From contig JAWRVZ010000075.1 of NCBI GenBank assembly GCA_037043235.1, positions 1,440,501 to 1,504,500 of the forward strand: a stretch of 64,000 bases of DNA. The letters are read 5' to 3'. Source of the stretch: Rhodeus uyekii. Its lineage: Eukaryota; Chordata; Actinopteri; Cypriniformes; Acheilognathidae. This document shows positions 1 to 11,685 of this stretch, piece by piece. The notes under the pieces were generated by a model, which saw nothing but the letters and a program-made list of their open reading frames with translations, had not been told where the DNA came from and searched no databases. Each line of letters begins with the position of its first letter. Position 1 is the stretch's first letter. The position numbers and the translations under genes were made by a program.

Positions 1-653
1 CACTGGCATTCTAATCAGTTCTTGCTTTCAGCATTTACTTTTGTTAATTTTGTGTGTAATTGTGAGAAGGTGTTCACAGGATGAAGGAATGAACGCAGTG
101 GTTGATAATTGAGCGGTAGTGATTTGTAAACTTCTCTAACCTCTGTACAACGCCCGCAGACTCTGTTTGGCATTTCGATGCAGCTCTTCGACGCACGCGG
201 GCCGGGTCGATGGCAGGAACACGTTTCTCTGCAGGTGCCACGGGGCCTGGTAATGTCCACTCAGCTTACTCTCAATGTCCAGGTTAGATAGAGCTGCAGA
301 GAAAAGGGAACACGTCTTACAAAGACATACACTAGTGGCCACATGTTTGCTTTTTACATTCCTGTTGACAGAGTAACTTACAACTAGTTAAATAGTGAAT
401 GTTCAATCATGGAAAATCTGAAAATGTTAGGTACTTTTAGTAAATTTAGTTCGATTTCACATTCTCTTGACTTCATAAACTTTACCAAGACAATCGGTTT
501 ACACAAAGTGAAACAATAGGCCTAGTTGCTCCGACTGAGACCTTTAACTCTTAAATCAACCTATAAACCTGCTAAATCACTTCCTTAAATGATCTCAGAG
601 AAGCTACAGCTGGTGTGAAGCGCCGATAACCTCAGTGCTGATCAAATAACCAA
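1..653. other. unique non-coding DNA, no gene seen
   Basis: No open frame here has a recognisable domain. The two overlapping minus-strand frames within 15-342 are short and show no motif. Base composition is mixed, with a moderately GC-rich patch around 150-250 and AT-rich sequence after 340. I see no repeat family that I recognise. Confidence 0.5.
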
Positions 654-810
654 ACATTACATTTACATTTATGCATTTGGCAGACGTTTTTATCCAAAGC
701 GACTCACATTGCATTCAAGAAACACATTGAATCAGGTCTTGCTTTCCCTGGGATCGAACCCATGACCTTGGCGTCGTAAATACCAATGCTCTACTGATTG
801 AGCTACATTA
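654..810 (-). mobile_element. tRNA-derived SINE, near full length
   Basis: Read on the minus strand, the element begins with a tRNA-like head. It has a recognisable A box (TAGCTCAATCAGTAG, about 791-805) and a B box (GGGTTCGATCC, 751-761), the internal RNA polymerase III promoter. The tail contains the TCGCTTTGGATAAAA and CATAAATGTAAATG blocks that recur at about 34.6, 16.85 and 63.35 kb. A 6-bp direct repeat ACATTA lies at both ends (654-659 and 805-810) and may be the target duplication. Such elements are copied by a partner LINE, usually through a shared 3' tail. The intact boxes make this the best-preserved SINE copy in the window. Confidence 0.85.
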
Positions 811-1104
811 GCAAAACAATGCTGCAATCTGTCAGTGGCTAATGCATCAGTGTGTGAGAGACAAAACGTCTTAATGGAACCAAACACTTGATTTATGCTT
901 AAGGCAGACAGGGTTGTAAAGTCCTCCAGCTCACAGGTGTGTCATGGTACAGTCTGTTTCAAACTCGGGCAGTGTCTGAAATCACATACTCTCTTGAGTA
1001 GGTACTTATAGTGAATAAGCAATTACTTCACCACCACTAAAAAGTGTGTGAAATCTGAACGCACTACATTCACCTTGTTGTCATGATCTTGTGACCTAAC
1101 AGTT

Positions 1105-1190
1105 ATCTTCACAAATGCTTCACAAATGCATGCTCTGCTGCGATGACACGTCTGTGAAAACAAATTTCCTGTTAAGGGACAATAAAATTA

Positions 1191-1232
<42 letters not shown>

Positions 1233-1233
1233 A
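1105..1233 (+). mobile_element. 3' tail of a non-LTR retrotransposon ending in (TATC)n
   Basis: A segment ending GGGACAATAAAATTA runs straight into about ten TATC units. This AATAAA-plus-tetranucleotide arrangement is typical of the 3' end of fish LINE-type retroposons, which often end in short tandem repeats. The copy is heavily 5'-truncated and carries no reverse transcriptase. It sits between the arms of the inverted-repeat element at 971-1551. The LINE family is not identified. Confidence 0.5.
1191..1233. repeat. (TATC)n microsatellite
   Basis: About ten uninterrupted TATC units, directly after an AATAAA-containing retroposon-like tail. Likely length-polymorphic. Confidence 0.95.
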
Positions 1234-1706
1234 ATCCTCTCCCGTGGCCTCATGGGATAGTAAAGTGCCCTTCATATGCACATTTAAGAGTCTTGCGGGA
1301 AGTAAAAGGTCATTTGGATACAATGGAATATGGATTACTTATTATTTCCTGCAGGATTCTGAAGTGGGCTTATCTAAAATTATATAATTCTCTAGACAGT
1401 AGGCGAAAAACAGCATGTGCAACTGATGTTGGTCTCGTGATAATGACAACATGGTGAATTAAGTGTGTCTGATTTACATTCATACTATATAGAACATACT
1501 TTTTTAGCGGTACAAAATAAGTATCTAATCGAGAGACATACTTCAGACACAGTCCACACAGTTGAGGCTTGCAGATCCAGTTCGGCCTGACTGGTAAATG
1601 CCAGAGCTACACCAACCAGGGGCTAAAATCAACTTTCTCTCCATTGACAGACATTCAAAATTAGCTGTGTATTGGGATTCAGATTACACCATGTGTAAGA
1701 AACCTA

Positions 1707-2012
1707 CACTCACCTAAAGGATTATTAGGAACACACACTAATACTGTGTTTGACCCCCTTTCACCTTCAGAACTGCCTTGATTCTACGTGGCATTGATTC
1801 AACAAGCTGCTGAAAGCATCCTTTAGAAATGTTGTCCATATTGATAGGAGCATCTTGCAGTTGATGGAGATTTGTGGGATGCACATCCAGGACATGAAGC
1901 TCCCGTTCCACCACATCCCAAAGATGCTCTATTGGGTTGAGATCTGGTGACTGTGGGGCCATTTTAGTGCAGTGAACTCATTGTCATGTTCAAGAAACCA
2001 ACTTGAAATGAT
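1707..2012 (-). mobile_element. Tc1-like transposon, 3' terminal fragment
   Basis: The outer end begins CACTCACCTAAAGGATTATT directly after a TA dinucleotide, as expected for Tc1/mariner insertion at TA. Inward, the minus strand encodes the last part of a Tc1-family transposase. Homology to the common fish element continues to about 2012, where it stops. The 5' half, including the DNA-binding domain and the first catalytic Asp residues, is missing. It is a dead fragment. Confidence 0.85.
1738..1962 (-). pseudogene. Tc1-like transposase, C-terminal remnant
   Basis: A 74-codon open frame containing PQSPDLNPIEHLWDVVERE, the signature around the third catalytic acidic residue of Tc1-family DDE transposases (the Glu of NPIE), followed by VESMPRR and a Lys-rich C-terminus. 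Full Tc1-like transposases are about 340 residues, so this is only the last fifth. The family cuts and pastes DNA at TA sites in the nucleus. The start Met is simply the first in frame and not a native start. With the N-terminal HTH region and both Asp residues absent, it cannot be active. Confidence 0.9.
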
Positions 2013-2034
2013 TGACAGTCACCGCAACTGAGTG

Positions 2035-2689
2035 ATACAAACTAGAGGTCTACTGTTTTTTGCAATTAATCGGCTCCAATAGCCGGGACAAGTGTTATGG
2101 ACAAGTGGTTGCTGGAAAAAGTCCATACTGATTACTGACACAACTTTCCGGGTTGTGCCAATTGCTGGAGCGGTATTAAACATTACAAGAGCGGCTTCTA
2201 GAGGCAAAATAAAAACTCTCACTGATGCCTCGTGGAGTTTGTTTTGACACCTTTGGCTGGCTTTTGTATCGTCACTGTAACATATTTTGCTATTGTTATT
2301 CGATAATAAAGATAAGTGTTCTAAAAAAGAAGCACATACAGTGAAAAAGAATATAGACAATATACATAATGTGTCTAATTTCAATGCTCAGGCCTTTATG
2401 TTGATATTTAAAGATGCGACTGTTTGCATTTATATGAAATAGTAGCACTTCACAATAAAAGTCAATTTATGACATTAACTCGTTTTAATTGTTGATTAAA
2501 AAATATACTAATAGACTTTTACATTTTAAAGTTGTATCTCTTAACATTAGTTAATGCTCTATGAACTATATTAATATAGTTCAGTGCTATTTTTCAATAT
2601 TTGTAATGAAGTTAATGATAACTAGGTTGGGCCATGCTGTTCCGATAACCATATAAAAATCCACTATTGGCCGACCTCTAATACAAACA
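2035..2689. mobile_element. non-autonomous hAT-like element with perfect 8-bp target duplication
   Basis: The element body runs 2043-2681, with 8-bp terminal inverted repeats TAGAGGTC / GACCTCTA and partial pairing beyond. It is flanked by identical octamers ATACAAAC at 2035-2042 and 2682-2689. An 8-bp target duplication is the hallmark of hAT-superfamily insertion. The 639-bp body is AT-rich and has no transposase. The unmutated duplication and clear ends suggest a fairly recent insertion. The family name is not assigned. Confidence 0.85.
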
Positions 2690-3360
2690 GAGCTGATAGT
2701 GGGGGAATATTGCATGGCTGGAAAAGCTCTCAGCCAATCAGATTCAAGAATCAGAAAGATCTGTGTTGTGTGTGTGTGTGTGTGTGTATATACATGTATT
2801 AAAATACATTTAGACACAATGCAGTTGTGGTCAAGAAGTAAATGCATGTGTTCTATGATTACACATAAATTACACACACACACACACACCTCAGTTATGA
2901 ATAGACACTGAAGGTCTGTCTGGCTGGGATGCTGCAGGCAGTTTTCAGTATAACGCGAGTGAATAGACGCTCAGCTCCATACGAGACGTTCCTGTCACCA
3001 GCATTAATGTAGAGCAATCTAGGTCACAAACTCAATAGAGCACAACTCTGTGTCTGTTATCTAAGAAAAGCATATATACGCACGTAAATGTTTTGTACAC
3101 TATTACAGTAAATTACATGTTAAGATGCAAATAATAATAAAAGCTTATAAGAGTAATATAAAGTAAAAAATTATGGTGGCTGCATACAATTTTAAACAAA
3201 GTGTTTAAATCAAACAAAATTTAATATAAGTTTTATTTGGCAGAGGAACATTTACAATAAAAATGTTTTAAAAAAATGTAAAAATTGATTATATTTCATT
3301 TAGGGTATATTTAATCAGTTTTATGCATTCTCTGTCATTATTCTCCAATAAATTATACAC
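2690..3360. other. AT-rich non-coding DNA with small CA/TG repeats
   Basis: Contains a (TG)n run at 2763-2788 and a short (CA)n run near 2874-2889. The two complementary repeats, about 90 bp apart, could pair. The rest is AT-rich, with runs of A and T. Open frames here are reads through the dinucleotide repeats. Confidence 0.6.
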
Positions 3361-3700
3361 TACCCTTCAAGTTTCATGCAGGTATTTTCTATTTATTTTT
3401 TGTTGTTGAAAGCATTACAACTGTTTTCAACATTGATAATAATCATAAATATTTCTTGATCCGCAAATCATCATATCAGAATGATTTGTGAAGGCTCATG
3501 TGACACTGAAGACTGGAGTAATGATGCTGGAAATTCAGCTTTAATCACAGGAATAAATGACATTTTAAAATATATTCACATAGAAAACAGTACATTTAAA
3601 TTGTAATAACATTTCACATTTTTTCAGCTTTTACTGTATTTTTGATCAAATAAATGCAGCTTTGGTGAGCAGAAGAGGATTCCATCGAAACCATTAAAAA
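3361..3700 (+). repeat. dispersed ~350-bp repeat, copy 1 (forward)
   Basis: Carries blocks shared by copies at 4.72-5.04, 11.69-12.01 and 40.72-41.08 kb: TTTTCAACATTGATAATAAT, AAATCATCATATCAGAATGA, TGACACTGAAGACTGGAG, ATCACAGGAATAAAT and GATCAAATAAATGCAGC. It is a very common cyprinid-type interspersed repeat. I see no terminal repeats and no coding frame. The superfamily is not certain from the sequence. Confidence 0.75.
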
Positions 3701-3763
3701 AACTTTTAGATTAAGATGAAGTGCAATTTTCACTATTTAAACGTTTTCCCCCAAATTAACTGC

Positions 3764-4254
3764 AAATATAATGTTTAAACATGCTGTTAATTATCCCAAA
3801 AATGACACAAATCACCTTTACGGATGATCCACTGAAACGGATACATGCCGAACTGCAGAACGAGCTGCTCCTCATGACATCACCGCAGCAAAAACCAATT
3901 CCAGAGACCTCTTCCAAGATAATGCATCATGGACCGTGTGTTTACCAGACAAGAGGCGTCTGCTAAGCATTTCCGCTCTGTGTCGTCCAGGACTTGGCTT
4001 TCAGCTCATATGCCTGTTCTGCAGACCACCTCTGCCATCCCATACCCCTCTCTCCTTTGTAGTTTTGCCAGATTATTCCTCTCATTTCGGCCCTCTAAGG
4101 ATTTCTCCCATCTGGGACTGGATTCAAAGGTTTCACTTAAGGAGAATATCTTTCTGGAAGTGAGTTGGACTGGTGTCCTGGGCCAGTTCTGAGTCTGGAT
4201 CAAAGACTTCGGACTGTGAAGATGAACTGGCTCTTAGATGTAATAGCTGCCTTT
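3764..4254. other. moderately GC-rich single-copy stretch, no gene assigned
   Basis: A GC-richer island between AT-rich repeats, with three short overlapping plus-strand frames between 3781 and 4192. None shows a known domain, signal peptide or splice context. The frames overlap one another in different registers, which argues against coding. It could be old single-copy or regulatory sequence. Confidence 0.35.
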
Positions 4255-4451
4255 CACTCTGAAAAGTAAAGCTTCCAAAAACGATTTCACAGTTTTATGT
4301 CATAAGAGAAGCTGTGGTTCAGAGAAGAATCTGAAGAACGTAACATCAAGGACCTTTCTCCAAAAACTCTTACAGTACTCAATCGTATACTGTGAAAAGT
4401 GCTGTTAATTAGACTTTAGTTCTTCATTAAAAACCTTTATTTTGAAGAGTG
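4255..4451. mobile_element. MITE with CACTCT-type termini
   Basis: The left end CACTCTGAAAAGTAAAGCTT pairs with the right end, about AACCTTTATTTTGAAGAGTG, as an imperfect inverted repeat of about 20 bp. A related element with CTTTATTTTTAAGAGTG at its right end lies at 28.71-28.96 kb, and a short fragment lies at 44.51 kb. No coding sequence. Confidence 0.6.
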
Positions 4452-4621
4452 TGTCTGGCTCCACTGATTCTACAAGAGGATATTTGACTGATTAAGATGT
4501 CTGAACTAAATCCAATTAGTTTCCATCCACCATTGAACCCAATTAAATCCGTTTTGGGATGTTAAAACCTTTGATGTAAAACTTTAAACCACAATTTAAA
4601 AGTTTGGTTTCAGTTAATAAA

Positions 4622-5040
<419 letters not shown>

Positions 5041-5427
5041 CCCAAACCTGTGCACAGTAGTGTATAAATTTCTTCCAAATTTGTCACAAACTCTTTCAAA
5101 GCTCATTATTAAATAAATCAAACTAGGTCGTCGCTGAGAGATCATTAGTCAAGTCAAAATATCAAACCTCTGTACTTAAGATTTACTCTACCAAACATCC
5201 TCAGTGACCTTGAAAAGATGCTTAGTGACCATAGTTTAAAGGACTAATCTGACAAATCTCCACCAGCTGCCTATATGGATGAGGTGAACATTCTCTTTTT
5301 AGATTGACATCAATTCACAATTTAAATTCATGTTTATTTAAAGTGGAACTTATGAAATTTAGGGATGATAGTCTAAGAAGACTCTTTGAGTAGCAGAACT
5401 AGGTTGAAATTATGTTGACTGGAAACT

Positions 5428-5714
5428 TAAGCCATGTTCAGACTGCAAGCAAAAAAATGTTTTTGAAAGCCTGGACAGCAAGAAAACACATGAAATCAGG
5501 ATTTTTTTCACCCGACTCGATAGGGCGTTTGTTTTGAGAGCGAGGTATTAAAAGCCAAGTATACCAAAGCAAACCATGCAGATAGTCTGGTTATGTCTCA
5601 TGCCTGGACACAAATCTGATTTGATCACTTGCAATTAATAACGCGGACAGTCTGCCTGAAAATATCTTATTTGAGAAAAAAATCTGATTTGGCTGCATTC
5701 TGAACAAAGCTTTA
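5428..5714. mobile_element. MITE with ~20-bp terminal inverted repeats
   Basis: The left end TAAGCCATGTTCAGACTGCA and the right end TGCATTCTGAACAAAGCTTTA are imperfect inverted repeats. The interior, with CTGATTTGGCTGCATTCTG and GCGGACAGTCTGCCTGAA blocks, resembles widespread fish short inverted-repeat elements. 287 bp, no coding capacity. The superfamily is not assigned. Confidence 0.6.
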
Positions 5715-7736
5715 GTGTCGTTGATAACATGGGTAAGGTTTAAAGTTGGGTTTCCAAGTGTGACCCCCGCTGAGGATTGAACTCTTGCCCTTCTCAGTTC
5801 CTTTACTCAGACAGACACGGCTCCAGTCAACCATGGTGATGTAGCATCGCAGATCCCATCAACTCTCCATCAAATCCAAAACCACAGAATCACACCATGC
5901 AACTAAATGCAAACAGTGCCATGCCAATTTTTCATTAATCTCTGAGAATTATTATTACTTTATTTTAATTTTTTACAAATGTAATATAATCTGAAATATA
6001 TAAAGTCAACATTCAAAATGTGGCATGAAAATTATTTTAATTTGACAATTTTCATTACTGTTATGTTCTTATATGAAATTTAAAAGAAAAGTGAATTTAC
6101 AAATGATTGGATTTGCAAATGAACATTGTTGAATTCATCACAAAATGATATATTTCAAATAATATCCATGTAAACATAATATAATATTTTTATAAATATG
6201 TACATCTATATTTATTTATTTATTTTTGGTGTGCATGTTTTTGTGTTGAAATGACTGATTTAGTGTGAATATACCTTTGATTTAAAATAGAATCAAATCT
6301 GGTCAAATGGGGACAATGCATAAATAATAAAGTGCATTGTTGAATGCATTAGAAACGGCACTGGTGAATATGACTCAGCAGCAATTGTATGAATAGTACC
6401 AGTATATTAATAAAGTAGGGAACTCACAAAACCTCTTGACCTACACATTCTGAAAAGACAAAGGCATTTCGATTCTCATAGGTGCTACCTATAGAAAATG
6501 TTCCATTTCGTGAAATGGGTGTTTTGTTTTGGCCAAATAATACAAGATCCTCAAGCATTTCTCAAGCTCAGTGAGTCGGTTGATTCAGGACAGGATAGCT
6601 GATGGGATGGGGGCTGGGAGTACTCTTCCTTAAAGAGCTGTTTGGTTGTTAGTTGTTTAGCAGCATGGGGTAAAGAGCAACCCAGCAGTGATCTCTAACT
6701 AGAATAACAACTCTTTCTTTCTATCCCTCCATAGTCCAAACACCTCAAAGAGAGAGAGAGAGAAGGGCATTTGTCTATGTGGGTCTTTTCAGCAGCTGTT
6801 GCACCTAATTGATAAACACCCTAAAGGTTTTCCACACTAAACTGAGAAAAACTGAGGGGTGAGTTCAACACTTCTGAAAACAGCAGTGCAAAGGTAATTC
6901 AGAAGAGTCTCATTTTTTAGGTCATGTCAGCTGTTATTTATAAAACCCATGACAAAGATGAGCATCATAACTAATCCATTACTTAGTTTAGGGAATCGAG
7001 TGTTAAACATATCCCTATCAGCAGGCACAATTCATTCTTGGTAGATTCCCCCTCGTCCACAGAGGTGGTAAAGATGGGCCATCGCCAATGCCTCTGCTCC
7101 ACGAAGACATGAGTAAACAGCTCCCAAATACAATAGAGATGGTTCATGGAGACCGCTTGTCTACTGATGGTATCATCTGAGATAAGCCAACAGGCTTATT
7201 CTGGCATGAGAAGTGGAGATGGGAAACAGAACAGGCTTTATCATTCAACCTTTTCCTTCCCTGATCCTTTTCCCTGTTTTCTTTGCTATCTTTCCAAAGT
7301 CAGTGCTATTCTTCTATCATCAATGCTATCTGTACTGTAGATTAAACATGTAAAAAAACTGATTTTTTTAACACCACAGTTGGAAAGCAAAGCCGAAGCT
7401 AGAAAAAAGCCTTGGCGCCAAATCATTGCAGATACTCCAAAACCTCAAACATTTAATTGATACTTCAAATACAACAGAAAATTATTTCTGATTAATTCAT
7501 AGAGTTACAGAGTTGGATTTCACCTGAGCTCTATTACTAAAAAAAGAGGGTGCAGAATCTAAACTTTACCCCTGTTGATACCATGCAATGCGACAGACAC
7601 CAATAGGAATGAAGAGTGTTGTGATTTAGGTATTACATTATATTGTAAAGTATGAAAAAATCATATTCATTTTGAAATTGTATAAAGATCACATTTAACA
7701 GCATTATTAAATTACTAGTGTTTTTTTTCTCTGCAG

Positions 7737-7766
7737 TCTTTAAGAGAGAGTTAGATTATGACAAAG
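7737..7766 (+). other. candidate 30-nt microexon
   Basis: A strong 3' splice-site pattern (eight T residues, then CTCTGCAG) ends at 7736. Thirty bases later comes AAAG followed by GTAATC at 7767, a passable 5' splice site. The 30 nt are a multiple of three and are open in one phase (two bases, then Phe-Lys-Arg-Glu-Leu-Asp-Tyr-Asp-Lys, then one base). The UGC next to the acceptor resembles the context of neural microexons. No host gene is visible and the donor is suboptimal, so this is only a candidate. Confidence 0.2.
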
Positions 7767-8708
7767 GTAATCTAACTGTCAAAAATGGATGAAATGCGTA
7801 TGCACAATTAAATATACAGTGCTGGCCAGACGTATTCATTCTAGTGCAACAAACTACTTGCAAGTAAAAGTATAATGACCCCAGTAATTTTAACCACTGT
7901 CATTGTGAATGTACTTTAAGGCAGTACTGTTTTCCAAGCTCCAACCCACCATCTTCAGTCTACATTCACCCTTTAATCATCAGCCGCTGGTTGAGACACG
8001 AACCCTGAGCCAAACCACGACCACTGACATTCCCCAATCCAAACACACACACACACACCCCATCCGACGTGGGAAAGTATAGCCCAAATGTTAGCCATTC
8101 ATTCCAGTGACACCACACCTCACTGAAGACCACCTTCCCTCTCCACAGGTCACAGCACATTTGGTATTATCACAAGTCAAATGTTTGGTTTAGCCTAAAA
8201 AGTGGGCCAATCTGGCAAATCTTCCAGGTACACAACTTCATAATCATGCAATGCTGTTAATAAGTCCATTGGCTCACCAAAGAAGCAAAGTAATGCACAT
8301 TTCACATTGTAAGAATTATGCAAAAGTATACTCCGTAACATTCAAATGACTTGAGTTCACTTAAGCCTGAGTTTCTAGGCTATAAATCAAATTACATCCA
8401 GGGATAAAATTGCAAAAAAACGGGGGTTGACAGTTATGGCTGAACTCTAAATTACTAGACAGCCTTATAAGCTACAAAGTGTAGCATTCAAGATGTCACT
8501 ATGACAGGAGACATCTACTGTACCTTTCGACCTCAGCGACATGCAGCATCCGAGAGCCATTGCCGTAGTGGAGTGTCTCAGCCGAGCTGGTCAGCAAGGG
8601 ACGAGTGTGTCTTTATCTTTCTTCTCATTTTTTTTCTCGTGTTTTCATTTGCCTTTCTGCTTCAGCCCCCTGGGGCTTGTTCATCACCCCATGGAATCTC
8701 AGCACTCT

Positions 8709-8712
<4 letters not shown>

Positions 8713-8742
<30 letters not shown>
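8713..8742. repeat. (CT)n microsatellite
   Basis: About 15 CT units followed by TGACTGACTGA. The open frames that cross it are artefacts of the repeat. Confidence 0.95.
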
Positions 8743-8745
<3 letters not shown>

Positions 8746-9957
8746 GACTGAGACCTCAGGCTACTTTCAGCTCAGCTTTGCTGCAACATCTGCAACCCCC
8801 ATTCTCCACCCTGTTACCCTAGATATCTTCTACCCCCTATTGCCAGTACACATGGTTCAGTCCGGCCACAACTTGGGCCGCTATAATCCTGTTATGCTTC
8901 ACTGGACCAGTCCAAAGGAAGGAAGCACAGGGTCACTAATCCACACCGCTCCTGATGGGATGCTCGGCAGTAAATGCTGTTAGTTGCACACACTCGTGTA
9001 TACATGATTGATTCACACTAATCAGCAATTCAAGGCAACTTAAAATCAATATCAAATAAGTTTAATATGCAGAAGCAATGATAACTAAGTTGACATTTAC
9101 AAAACTTTGTTTGACTAAACAGGGCGGCATTACCTGTTTGTCCATTTAATTGTAGACAAAGGTGTTTGGGAAACCATCAGTCTTGCGATATGAAATGTGC
9201 TGCATTTAAAAAGTAAAAGTGAAAAAGATTACCAGTGGAGTAAGACAAAATACACTTACGTTCAACCTATGAAAACAAGCCTAATTCAGTGTTGCTTACA
9301 AACAAAAGCACTTTCCAGGAGGGAACCATGAAAAAAGAAGTTTCCAAGGAAGTTTCTTAAACTTTAAACTAAATAGGCTTCCGTTGGCATTTGTTGGTGA
9401 GGCTAGAAGACCTAGCAACAACATATTCCCTAAATAAGACAATTAGATCTGTAACTTTTTCTTGGGCACTACACTAAAATAACTGCATCCTGTCTATTGA
9501 CAAGGTGTCCAATACTGTAAAGAGCCTCCAGTGAAACAACAACATAAAACAAGGATTTGTGCTCTGAGATCTTATTGCTCTGAAGAAACCAGTAATTAAT
9601 TTACAACCTATTGTTTTCAGACATAAGGTTCAAAAGGCTCAGTTACTGTAATAAAGAGATTGCCTTTACTACGAGTTTTGGCTAGCGTATTAACAGACTC
9701 ACATGTAGTTTTATGGTAAACTGCAGATCAGCTCTTTAACCTGTTCCAAATGACAGACAAAAACACTAATAACATTTCCTTTGTCTCAGTTGTTTCTTAT
9801 ACACCATTGGGATTAAATCAGGAGCAAATGGAGACCTTGGGCACTAATCACACATGTGGGCAAAACATCTAAACAATGTGTCAAAATGAAATGATCAAAG
9901 TCTGCAATAGAAAGCCAGAGGTTCAATAACTAACTAGATAGAGGAAGTTTATTTTAT

Positions 9958-11030
9958 AAACTTCAGTTGGCTTGAGAAAGCCCAGCCTGAAAGTTTAAAT
10001 TAGTTGTAAAAGCTTCAAGCTTAAAAAGTTTTGAGAGTTTAAACTTTAAAACATGTCGCTAACAAGATTTATTTGGAGATTACTGATGATTCAGTTGGTC
10101 AGTGAATGGCGCCAATAGACCCAAACCCCATGTCTCTACGACTTTCTGATGCAGAGATATAGGTCTGGCTAAACGGTTGCTAGGGTACTTTGTTTTTGTT
10201 TGCTAAGAAGTGGCTAAGCCTCTACCATTGATGTCACTTCAAAGGCTGCTTGACAGTATGAACGATATAAACCAACCACAACGCCTCTACGACATTCAGA
10301 ACTGAAGATATCTCGCTTTGCATTTGGTTGCTAAGGTGCTCGATAATGGTTGCTAGGGCGTGGCTAGGAAGAGTTGAAAACATTGGTGATTGGCAGTTTG
10401 CCAGTTTGAGATGGGTTGCTAAGGTGCTCTAAATGGTTGCTAGGGCGTGGCTTAATAGCTTCACTGTGATCCTGAGACACTCATTGGTCACCTGAGTAAA
10501 ATGAGCCCTCCCCCTTGTCTCTGTGACGCTGTGCTGAAGAGATATGTTCAATTCAAAATCCCTATGCATTTTGCCATAGTAGATGGTGTTTCATGGGACA
10601 GCCTTCCCCATTCATCTCTATGGGGCAAATTTGGGAAGCTCTAGCACCCCAGGGGTGCAACTTTTACCCCATTGTGTGGTATGTTCTTACAGAGGCTGTC
10701 ACCCTCTTCAAATGTGGCGAGTTTCATCTTTTTACAAATTCCTCGCTCCGAGTTATTAATCGTCAAAGTTCGTCGCAATGTTAAGTCAATGGGATTTTTC
10801 GGCTGCTTTTTCGCCCCTGGGGCGAACATCGTACCCCCGATCCCTTAGAAACGATATAGCAACTCAAGTCAGAACAGGTCTGAAGTCTGAGCAAAGTTTA
10901 GTGGTTGTAGCTTTAAAGCTGTAGGAGGAGATTCTTTTAGAATTTTAGGTAAGAAGAAAAATAATAATAAAAAAAATAATAATAAGTTTAGATACAATAT
11001 CACTAAGTTGGCTTTCTCAAGCCAACTTAA
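9958..11030. mobile_element. ~1.07-kb non-autonomous DNA element with self-palindromic ends
   Basis: The left end has AGTTGGCTTGAGAAAGCC (about 9965-9982). The right end has AAGTTGGCTT-TCTC-AAGCCAACTT (11005-11028), so the ends are inverted copies and each end is itself a hairpin. Inside are repeated, degenerate GGTTGCTAGGG / GTGGCTA motifs (about 10180-10450) and a block around TTCGCCCCTGGGGCGAA (about 10809-10825), itself palindromic. There is no transposase. The inverted ends and patchwork interior fit a teleost DNA transposon derivative. I cannot name the superfamily, and a target duplication is not clear. Confidence 0.7.
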
Positions 11031-11033
11031 AGT

Positions 11034-11685
11034 AATCATCAACCAAATAAACTAAGCTATGCTATTCAAATCAACTGTATAGCACTGTATGATTATGCTA
11101 ACACTTATTTAATGTTTGGAGAAACATCTGAAACCAAGTTGAAAAAGACATAAAAGAAAATAATTCTCCTGAGTTTTAAAGTGCAATGTCTGAGCAATGA
11201 CAATTTCCTTCAGAGGTTCTTATTTGCTGAAGTATTTCTAACTAAATGAGAGGTGATGTCATATGCAAGGCTTTGAGACATGTCTCAGAAAGACAAGGAC
11301 ACTTATTCTGTGTTGATTACAAACACAATATAAAGAAAGACAGCGAGAGAGAGAGAGAGGAGTGCCAGCCTTCGTCTTAATCTCCTCTAATCCGACTCAC
11401 TCTCAGCCTCTGCTGACCTTGGCGCCATCATGACCAAATGCTGGAGTGAGACCACAAGAACAGAGTGTTTAAACACACAAAGCCCTGACATAGCTGTCAA
11501 CACCTGAGACTGGAGAGGTGGATGTGTTTATAGAAGTTCAAAATTCCTTGCATTAGCAAAAAACTCTTTTGCAGCATTTCAAAACGTTGCATTTTGGTTG
11601 CAGACAGGCTACATTGAAGGGGGAATGTATTGAAAACATTCTATAAACCACAAAATAAAACGGCAAGGTAGAATTTATTTGAAAC
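11034..11685. other. unique non-coding DNA with a short GA run
   Basis: Only a short (GA)n run at about 11345-11360 stands out. No coding frame of note, no recognised repeat. Confidence 0.45.

Larger units (their letters stand above)
971..1551. mobile_element. inverted-repeat (MITE-like) element split by a retroposon tail
   Basis: The ends are TGTCTGAA (from about 973) and TTCAGACA (to about 1549), flanked on each side by CAG, a possible 3-bp target duplication. Internal arms also pair: GTTGTCATGATCTTGTGAC near 1077-1095 matches the complement of the sequence near 1429-1452. The two arms are separated by the insert described separately at 1105-1233 and by other sequence. There is no coding capacity. 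Non-autonomous elements with 3-bp duplications are often mobilised by Harbinger-type transposases, but I cannot assign this family. Confidence 0.6.
5716..9957. other. mostly unique AT-rich DNA; no gene recognised
   Basis: About 4.2 kb with no repeat family I can name, apart from short GA (6745-6764) and CT (8713-8742) runs. Candidate splice signals occur at 6734 (pyrimidine tract with an upstream CTAAC) and at 7736 (see 7737-7766). Open frames such as 7146-7340 and 8501-8743 show no domain, and the latter reads through the CT repeat. Intronic or intergenic DNA is the simplest reading. Confidence 0.5.

Noticed and set aside
751..806. Functional tRNA gene
   Set aside because: A and B boxes are present, but they continue into the SINE tail shared by other copies, and no cloverleaf-quality acceptor stem is seen.
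6735..6858. 124-nt exon after a strong acceptor with CTAAC branch point
   Set aside because: All three frames contain stops before the GTGAGT-like donor; it could only be non-coding.
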